From the IMG/VR virus record IMGVR_UViG_3300021963_005223, positions 1-64,000 of that record: a DNA stretch of 64,000 nt; one strand, 5' to 3'. The DNA is from a virus. A program made the translations under genes and the position numbers. Of the stretch, positions 59,523 to 64,000 are shown in pieces. The notes below the pieces were generated by a model, which searched no databases, was not told the DNA's origin, and worked only from the letters and a program-made list of their open reading frames with translations. Position 1 is the stretch's first letter; each line of letters begins with the position of its first letter.

Positions 59523-59861
59523 ATGTCTTTTTTGAAGTGCAAAATCTGGCTGGTTGAGCAATATCCAAGATATGGGTCTAATTATAATTTGTTCCCAATA
59601 TCTGATATTATAGATTATGATTCTGATAATACATTTTATGACTATAAAGAAGATAAATCCCAGCATTTTATAAATATGATGGTTCCAGAATTTGAAATTT
59701 ATGCAACAGAAGAACAGATTGAAATTTTAAATAAATATACTGAAGAGATTATCAGTAAAAAGATTCCGATACTTAGAAATGTGCAAAAGGGTGATGTGGA
59801 GTATTGGATGATAGATACTACATTTTTAGACTATCATCTTAAAACAAAAAATATCCAATAG
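59523..59861 (+). CDS. Hypothetical protein of the Cys-repeat locus (112 aa)
   Basis: ATG one base after the radical SAM stop; an upstream in-frame ATG overlaps that gene. Acidic, aromatic-rich. It could be a substrate-binding helper for the maturase, but has no clear RRE-type signature by eye. Not recognised. Confidence 0.6.
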   Translation: MSFLKCKIWLVEQYPRYGSNYNLFPISDIIDYDSDNTFYDYKEDKSQHFINMMVPEFEIYATEEQIEILNKYTEEIISKKIPILRNVQKGDVEYWMIDTTFLDYHLKTKNIQ

Positions 59862-59870
59862 GAGAAAAAA

Positions 59871-60818
59871 ATGAATGCAAAACATGTTAAATGGGTCATT
59901 GCACATGAACCTATCGGCTTGTTTCTTAAAGTAGCGGATCGTTTCGCTACAGAAGTAAACGAGAAGACTGGTGGAATGTTCAATATTGAAGTTTTATCAT
60001 TGTCAGATTATTCTGCAAAATATAACGATGGCAAAAAGATCACTAAAAATGAGTTAATGACTTTAGTTGATTCTGGTGCTATTGAAATGAGCCACATCTA
60101 TACTACTTGGTTAGCTGATTATAATAAAGATCTACATGCTTTAGATCTACCTTTCTTATTCCGTGACCACGATCACGCTGATGCAGTTCTAGAAGGTGAA
60201 ATTGGTACTGAGTTGTTAGCTGGTGTATCTAAGAATTCTAATATTCACGCTATGTCTTTCACTTACTCTGGTGGTTATCGTGTTGTTCCAGCTAACTTCC
60301 GTGCTGATACTGTAGAAGCATGGAGAGGTCAAGCTGTTCGCACTTCACGTTCTCCAGTAGCTGTTGAGACATTTAAGTTACTAGGTGCTGAGCCAAAAGA
60401 GCACATCGCTCTAGAAGAAATGAATGAATATGCAGATAAAGGTGAAATTGCTGCTGGTGAATCAACTTACGTTCGCATTTTCCCACTAGATCAGTATAAA
60501 TCTTTTAAAGTTGTTAATGACACTGCTCATAGCTTGTTCTTAACTTCTATTATTGTTAACAAAGACTTTATGGCTCAGTTTGACGAAGAAACTCGAGAGA
60601 TTCTAGCTACTGCTGCATTTAATGCTGCTCGTGTAGAGCGTCGTGAATCTGTAGCTGACATTCCTAACATCTTGGCTGAATGTCAAGAAAAAGGTGTTGA
60701 AGTTGTTCGTATGTCTACTGAAGAACAGAAGAAGTTCCAAGAAGTTACTTCTGCTGTTTATGAAAAGTTTGCAGACTATTTCACTCCAGGATTAGTGCAG
60801 AAAATTAAGTTACAATAA
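59871..60818 (+). CDS. DctP-like TRAP solute-binding protein without signal peptide
   Basis: A 315-residue protein with the TRAP receptor pattern: KVADRFATEVNEKTGGMF, LDLPFLFRDHDHADAVL, GGYRVVPANFR and the conserved WRGQAVRTSRSPVAVETFKLLGAEP with its carboxylate-clamping arginine. Cellular versions carry a signal peptide; here the start (MNAKHVKWVIAHEP, after GGAGAAA) has none. It would stay in the cytoplasm or be built into the virion. No TRAP membrane genes are nearby. The gene uses host-like codons more than its neighbours. Confidence 0.85.
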   Translation: MNAKHVKWVIAHEPIGLFLKVADRFATEVNEKTGGMFNIEVLSLSDYSAKYNDGKKITKNELMTLVDSGAIEMSHIYTTWLADYNKDLHALDLPFLFRDHDHADAVLEGEIGTELLAGVSKNSNIHAMSFTYSGGYRVVPANFRADTVEAWRGQAVRTSRSPVAVETFKLLGAEPKEHIALEEMNEYADKGEIAAGESTYVRIFPLDQYKSFKVVNDTAHSLFLTSIIVNKDFMAQFDEETREILATAAFNAARVERRESVADIPNILAECQEKGVEVVRMSTEEQKKFQEVTSAVYEKFADYFTPGLVQKIKLQ

Positions 60819-60835
60819 GCGTTTTGACAAATGAT

Positions 60836-60853
60836 GGGGAGCTTCGGCTCCCC
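60836..60853 (+). terminator. UUCG hairpin after the DctP-like gene
   Basis: A 7-bp stem GGGGAGC/GCTCCCC with TTCG loop but no T-run after it. It may end or protect the transcript. Confidence 0.5.
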
Positions 60854-60884
60854 AAAATAATTATTCCTTTTAATCAATTTTACA

Positions 60885-61937
60885 ATGACTATGAATAAAG
60901 AATGTTTATATTATAATTGCTATAATGTTCCAGAAGTAATACAAGCTGGAGATAAAAGTATTGAACCTTATCTATCACCAGATTATTCAGATAAAGTTTT
61001 CCAGTTTTATAGAAAATATAAAATGGATTTGACTAATGTAGTATGTGATAGAATGGATATCCTTCCACATTATATTAACATAAAAAAGAATCAATTTCCA
61101 CTACCAAAAATTGAGCCAGATTTTAATATGTCTTTTGCTGAGTGCGTTGAAAAACGAGCAAAAGAAATTTTGGCACTCAATAAACCAATAACGGTAGTTT
61201 GGAGCGGTGGTATTGATAGTACACTTGTAATATTTTCACTGCTTCAATTTTGCAATGACCCATCACAAATTACTGTTTATGGAACTTATAACTCTATTGT
61301 AGAGTCTGGTGATGTATTTGAAAAATATATCCTGCCAAGGGGTGTCAAATATCAGTTTGCAGTATCATCTAGAAAATACTTTAAAGATGATACACAAATC
61401 TATATCTCTGGTTTTATGGGTAATCAATTATTTGGACCAGTTGATGATTTTTCATATTCAAAAGCTACATTGTTTCATCACCATCTTAGAGGTAATGGTG
61501 ATATTGAAGATTCTTACGAAACTGTGTTGACTGAAGAGATGCACGAGTTTTTATTACCTGCACTTAAAGCCAGTCCAAAGAAAATAGAAACTGTTAGAGA
61601 TTTACGCTGGTTTGGTATTTTTATGTTAGATTGGCACCAGTCATATTATGATATTTTAATCAAAACAAAAAATTATGATAAAGTTTATCATTTTTTTGAT
61701 GATGCTGATATGCAAAAATATTCTATGACAACAAAAGAGCCATACACAAAAGTAAAGGGAAACCCTCTGACCCATCGCTGGGTCATGAGGGAATTAATTG
61801 AAGAGTGGGGGAAGTGCTCTCACTATGCTTGGAACAAACCAAAGAGTATATCAAACTTGGCCAATAGAGCTGCTGACTGGTATTTTATAATGCCAGATCA
61901 TAGTTTGATTACTCCAAACAATATTAAATTTAATTAG
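60885..61937 (+). CDS. Asparagine-synthetase-like PP-loop enzyme
   Basis: A 350-residue ATP-pyrophosphatase with SGGIDST (107-113). The plan resembles the synthetase half of class B asparagine synthetase without the glutaminase domain. Related enzymes form amide bonds, including macrolactam-forming enzymes of lasso peptides. ATG at 60885 or 60891. It sits three genes after the radical SAM enzyme, so it could be part of the same peptide-modifying locus. Substrate unknown. Confidence 0.7.
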   Translation: MTMNKECLYYNCYNVPEVIQAGDKSIEPYLSPDYSDKVFQFYRKYKMDLTNVVCDRMDILPHYINIKKNQFPLPKIEPDFNMSFAECVEKRAKEILALNKPITVVWSGGIDSTLVIFSLLQFCNDPSQITVYGTYNSIVESGDVFEKYILPRGVKYQFAVSSRKYFKDDTQIYISGFMGNQLFGPVDDFSYSKATLFHHHLRGNGDIEDSYETVLTEEMHEFLLPALKASPKKIETVRDLRWFGIFMLDWHQSYYDILIKTKNYDKVYHFFDDADMQKYSMTTKEPYTKVKGNPLTHRWVMRELIEEWGKCSHYAWNKPKSISNLANRAADWYFIMPDHSLITPNNIKFN

Positions 61938-62563
61938 TAATTAACAAACCCAACATAAACATTTAAGAATACTTGTGCTTGGTCTGATAAATTAGTTTCA
62001 ACGTAGCGTTGCAAATATCCTGGAGTGACAACAATTTCACCAACACGAGCACGAATTCCATAGTTTGTTGCAACTAAACCATTAGAAACCAGTTGGCGAA
62101 TTGTTTGGACTCCACCTCTTGTATCAGCGAAATATGTGTTTGGTGGGAACTGTCCTGTATGCAAAACGAATGTTAAAATTAGAGGAACGTGTTCATAGCA
62201 ATGTAATGGTACATGCTCTTGTGGCTGTTGGAAAAATACGCTAGAACCAAGGATCTCGGGCAATCTCTTTAGATCTTGATTTTCTTTATCTTCAAATTCT
62301 TCTAATTGCTTGCAAGTACTATATACGAACCCTCTAAATTTTTCTACTAGTGGGTTGTCAATACCCATAATATTTACATTCCCAGTTTCATTATTATGCT
62401 GGTTGTAAATAGCTAAAAATTCATTGAGTTCTTCTTCATTTAAATTAAAAGAAAAACAGCGCAAAGGTGTTGGGAAAAGTGATTTTTCGAATGTTTTTGT
62501 CACTTCAATAGAAGTTTCTTGACTTGTAGAAACTTCAGTCTGGGGTTGTTGATTTTCTTGCAT
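61934..62563 (-). CDS. Hypothetical protein, possible 2OG-oxygenase-like fold (209 aa)
   Basis: A Gln/Thr/Glu-rich N-terminal tail precedes a beta-rich domain with HVPLHCYEHVPL, FVLHTGQF and VTPGYLQRYVETN. The spacing recalls the putative 2OG-Fe(II) oxygenase family of T4-like phages, but the metal triad is not clear. Its stop overlaps the end of the PP-loop gene from the opposite side. Confidence 0.5.
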   Translation of the reverse strand: MQENQQPQTEVSTSQETSIEVTKTFEKSLFPTPLRCFSFNLNEEELNEFLAIYNQHNNETGNVNIMGIDNPLVEKFRGFVYSTCKQLEEFEDKENQDLKRLPEILGSSVFFQQPQEHVPLHCYEHVPLILTFVLHTGQFPPNTYFADTRGGVQTIRQLVSNGLVATNYGIRARVGEIVVTPGYLQRYVETNLSDQAQVFLNVYVGFVNY

Positions 62564-62606
62564 TTTATCTCCATAAGTTAATTAAATTTCAGCTTTCGCT
62601 CAAAGG

Positions 62607-62614
62607 TATTTATA
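62607..62614 (-). promoter_or_regulatory. T4-type late promoter TATAAATA
   Basis: A perfect T4 late consensus on the minus strand, 44 bases before the ATG of the 209-residue gene. A CTAAATA on the same strand (62626-62632) and an AATAAATA on the plus strand (62646-62653) before the fibre genes are nearby. Confidence 0.6.
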
Positions 62615-62679
62615 CACCCGTCTTGTATTTAGCGTTTTCAAATAGAATAAATAAACATGTATATTGGGAGAAAAATTAA

Positions 62680-63015
62680 GTGGCTACAGTTACAAACTTA
62701 TACGTAGATCAGGGTTCGTTTTACAGAACTCACGTCACAGTTGCTAATTCCGATGGGAATGCTCTGGACTTAACTGGTTTTACTGTTGCTTCTCAGATGA
62801 GAAAGTCATATCAGTCTTCGACTGGATTTAACTTCACAACTTCTATAAGTAATCCGACTCAAGGTAGGGTTAGACTTGAACTAACTTCTGAACAATCAAG
62901 AGTCATCCCTGCAGGTAAATATCTTTATGATGTTGAAATTCTATCTCCAACAGGGGAGAGAACTAGAGTCGTTGAAGGTATAGTTTTAATAAACCCAGAA
63001 ATCACGAAGATCTAA
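62680..63015 (+). CDS. Fibre-region structural protein (111 aa)
   Basis: Read from GTG after GGGAGAAA. Beta-rich with GNALDLTGFTVASQMRKSYQS and a RVIPAGKYLYDVEI segment, like small upstream-fibre proteins of aquatic T4-like phages and BppU-type N-terminal domains. Likely a fibre base or attachment protein. Confidence 0.6.
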   Translation: MATVTNLYVDQGSFYRTHVTVANSDGNALDLTGFTVASQMRKSYQSSTGFNFTTSISNPTQGRVRLELTSEQSRVIPAGKYLYDVEILSPTGERTRVVEGIVLINPEITKI

Positions 63016-63016
63016 A

Positions 63017-63247
63017 ATGGCAGATATTATCGCTACAGTAGACGATCCGTATGGATCATCATTAGACTCTGGAACAACAGTTACAGCATCATCTACATCG
63101 GTACCACCAAATACAATCGAAAATATGTTAGATGTAGATTTGCAGACGTTGACTGATGGGGCATTACTAATTTACAAAAATACCACCTCCAAATGGACTG
63201 CTTCCACGATGTTGGATAAGCAGAACATGGAAGGTGGAGAATTTTAA
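63017..63247 (+). CDS. Small fibre-region protein (76 aa)
   Basis: ATG one base after the previous stop. Thr/Ser-rich with a DGALLIYKNTTSKWTA segment also found at the start of many fibre proteins. Likely structural. Confidence 0.55.
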   Translation: MADIIATVDDPYGSSLDSGTTVTASSTSVPPNTIENMLDVDLQTLTDGALLIYKNTTSKWTASTMLDKQNMEGGEF

Positions 63248-63262
63248 TCGGAGACATAAAAG

Positions 63263-64000
63263 ATGGCATCTATAATCAGAATTAAACGCTCGTCTACAAA
63301 CGGAAATCCAGCAACGCTGGGTGCTGGTGAACTAGCATACTCTGCCTTAGCAGGAACAGTATCGAATGGTGGTGATCGCCTATACATAGGTATGGGTACA
63401 GAAACCTCAGGTAATGCTGCGAACCACGTAATTATCGGTGGTAAGTATTTTACCGATATGATGGATCATACTCCAGGAACTTTAACTGCAAGTTCTGCAC
63501 TTATTACTGATTCCAGCAATAAAATTGATGTAATTAACGTAGGAAATTTAACTCTTACTGGTAGTACAAATACTATTAGTTCCACTGATACTAATGGTAA
63601 TATTTTATTAGACCCAGCTGGCACTGGCTATGTTCAGGTCGTTGGTACTAATGGTTTTATCCTTCCTGTTGGTACGACTGCTCAAGCAGGTCCAGCAATC
63701 CAAGGTACTGTTCGTTACAATACTGATAAATCTTCTTTCGAAGGTTACAACGGAACTAACTGGGGTTCACTTGGTGGTGTTAAATCTGTTGATGGTTTAA
63801 CATATATTATCGCTGAAACTTCTCCAGGTGCTTCTGACGATACATTAAGATTCTACGCAAGTAATAACGTCACTGCTGTTCAAGTAGCTACATTAGATCA
63901 AACTAAATTAGCAGTTCTACAAACTACTGCTTCAACTAGCACTACTACTGGTGCGTTGACCGTAGCTGGTGGCGTTGGTATCGCAGGTAATTTATATGTT
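63263..64000 (+). CDS. Tail fibre protein, cut by the window end
   Basis: An open frame of 246 codons with no stop before the end, so the 3' part is missing. SIIRIKRSSTNGNPATLGAGELAYS is the usual start of large fibre proteins in this phage group. It goes on with repeat motifs such as GTVRYNTDKSSFEGYNGTNWGS and TGALTVAGGVGIAGNLYV, which recur many times in such fibres. ATG after CGGAGA. Confidence 0.85.
   Translation, partial: MASIIRIKRSSTNGNPATLGAGELAYSALAGTVSNGGDRLYIGMGTETSGNAANHVIIGGKYFTDMMDHTPGTLTASSALITDSSNKIDVINVGNLTLTGSTNTISSTDTNGNILLDPAGTGYVQVVGTNGFILPVGTTAQAGPAIQGTVRYNTDKSSFEGYNGTNWGSLGGVKSVDGLTYIIAETSPGASDDTLRFYASNNVTAVQVATLDQTKLAVLQTTASTSTTTGALTVAGGVGIAGNLYV

Noticed and set aside
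60825-60853. TTGACA at 60825 as a promoter for the PP-loop gene.
   Set aside because: No -10 box at 16-18 bases; that space is filled by the GGGGAGC hairpin.

Overview
The window is part of the genome of a T4-like myovirus (a tailed phage with a contractile tail). It is AT-rich, densely packed and made of mostly head-to-tail genes with ATGA-type overlaps. Recognisable T4 homologues include gp32, gp59, gp33, gp16, gp26, gp29, gp4, gp48/gp54-type tube proteins, gp53, gp5, PAAR, gp25, gp6 and gp8. The overall style resembles marine and freshwater T4-like phages (PhoH, MazG-like, GH19 endolysin, SleB-type hydrolase, ClpP-like protease, YkuK-like, RecB-like exonuclease). The host is probably a betaproteobacterium from freshwater. 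This is an inference from two secreted Bug/TctC-type binding proteins, a family greatly expanded in Betaproteobacteria, and a circularly permuted tmRNA with a proteobacterial-type tag.

Layout. (1) 1-4.2 kb: 13 tRNA genes (Cys, Glu, Tyr, Asp, Leu, Met, Pro, Thr-TGT, Asn, Ala, Thr-AGT, Trp, Gly) with four structured non-coding inserts between them. Inside this array sits a metabolic cassette: an acyl-CoA synthetase-like ANL ligase, a beta-keto acid cleavage enzyme (BKACE) and, after two more tRNAs, an SDR dehydrogenase. (2) 5-10 kb: a YkuK-like RNase H-fold protein, a 2OG-Fe(II) oxygenase, a double methyltransferase whose C-terminal half is CmoA-like, and two exported Bug/TctC-like binding proteins. 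(3) 10-20 kb: many tiny early genes, an AAA+ ATPase, a GGGACTCCT repeat cluster, host-type sigma70 promoters, a phosphoesterase, a MazG-like enzyme and a deoxyribonucleotidase. (4) 20-30 kb: PhoH, GH19 endolysin, LpxH-like hydrolase, glycosyltransferase, RecB-like nuclease, permuted tmRNA, SleB-like hydrolase, ClpP-like protease, then the 33-59-32 replication/late-transcription block. (5) 30-35 kb on the minus strand: gp29, a small gp51-position protein, gp26, gp16, tube-type protein, an unknown protein and gp4. (6) 35-56.6 kb: the baseplate, ending in an S74-chaperoned fibre. (7) 56.6-62.6 kb: an unusual locus with a cysteine-repeat protein, a radical SAM/SPASM enzyme, a DctP-like binding protein without a signal peptide and an asparagine-synthetase-like PP-loop enzyme. 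(8) 62.6 kb to the end: fibre genes, the last one running off the window.

How the parts may fit together. Early genes are read from TTTACA-N17-TATAAT promoters, several ending exactly N6 before an ATG, which predicts leaderless mRNAs. Late genes have T4-late-like CTAAATA/TATAAATA boxes, matching the gp33 coactivator. The phage brings its own decoding kit: tRNAs, tmRNA and a CmoA-like enzyme whose known substrates are U34 tRNAs such as those carried here. The ligase-BKACE-SDR set plus three solute-binding proteins suggests manipulation of host carboxylic-acid uptake and breakdown. The strongest candidate for an undescribed system is the cysteine-repeat protein beside a canonical SPASM radical SAM enzyme, which looks like a phage virion protein or peptide modified after translation.
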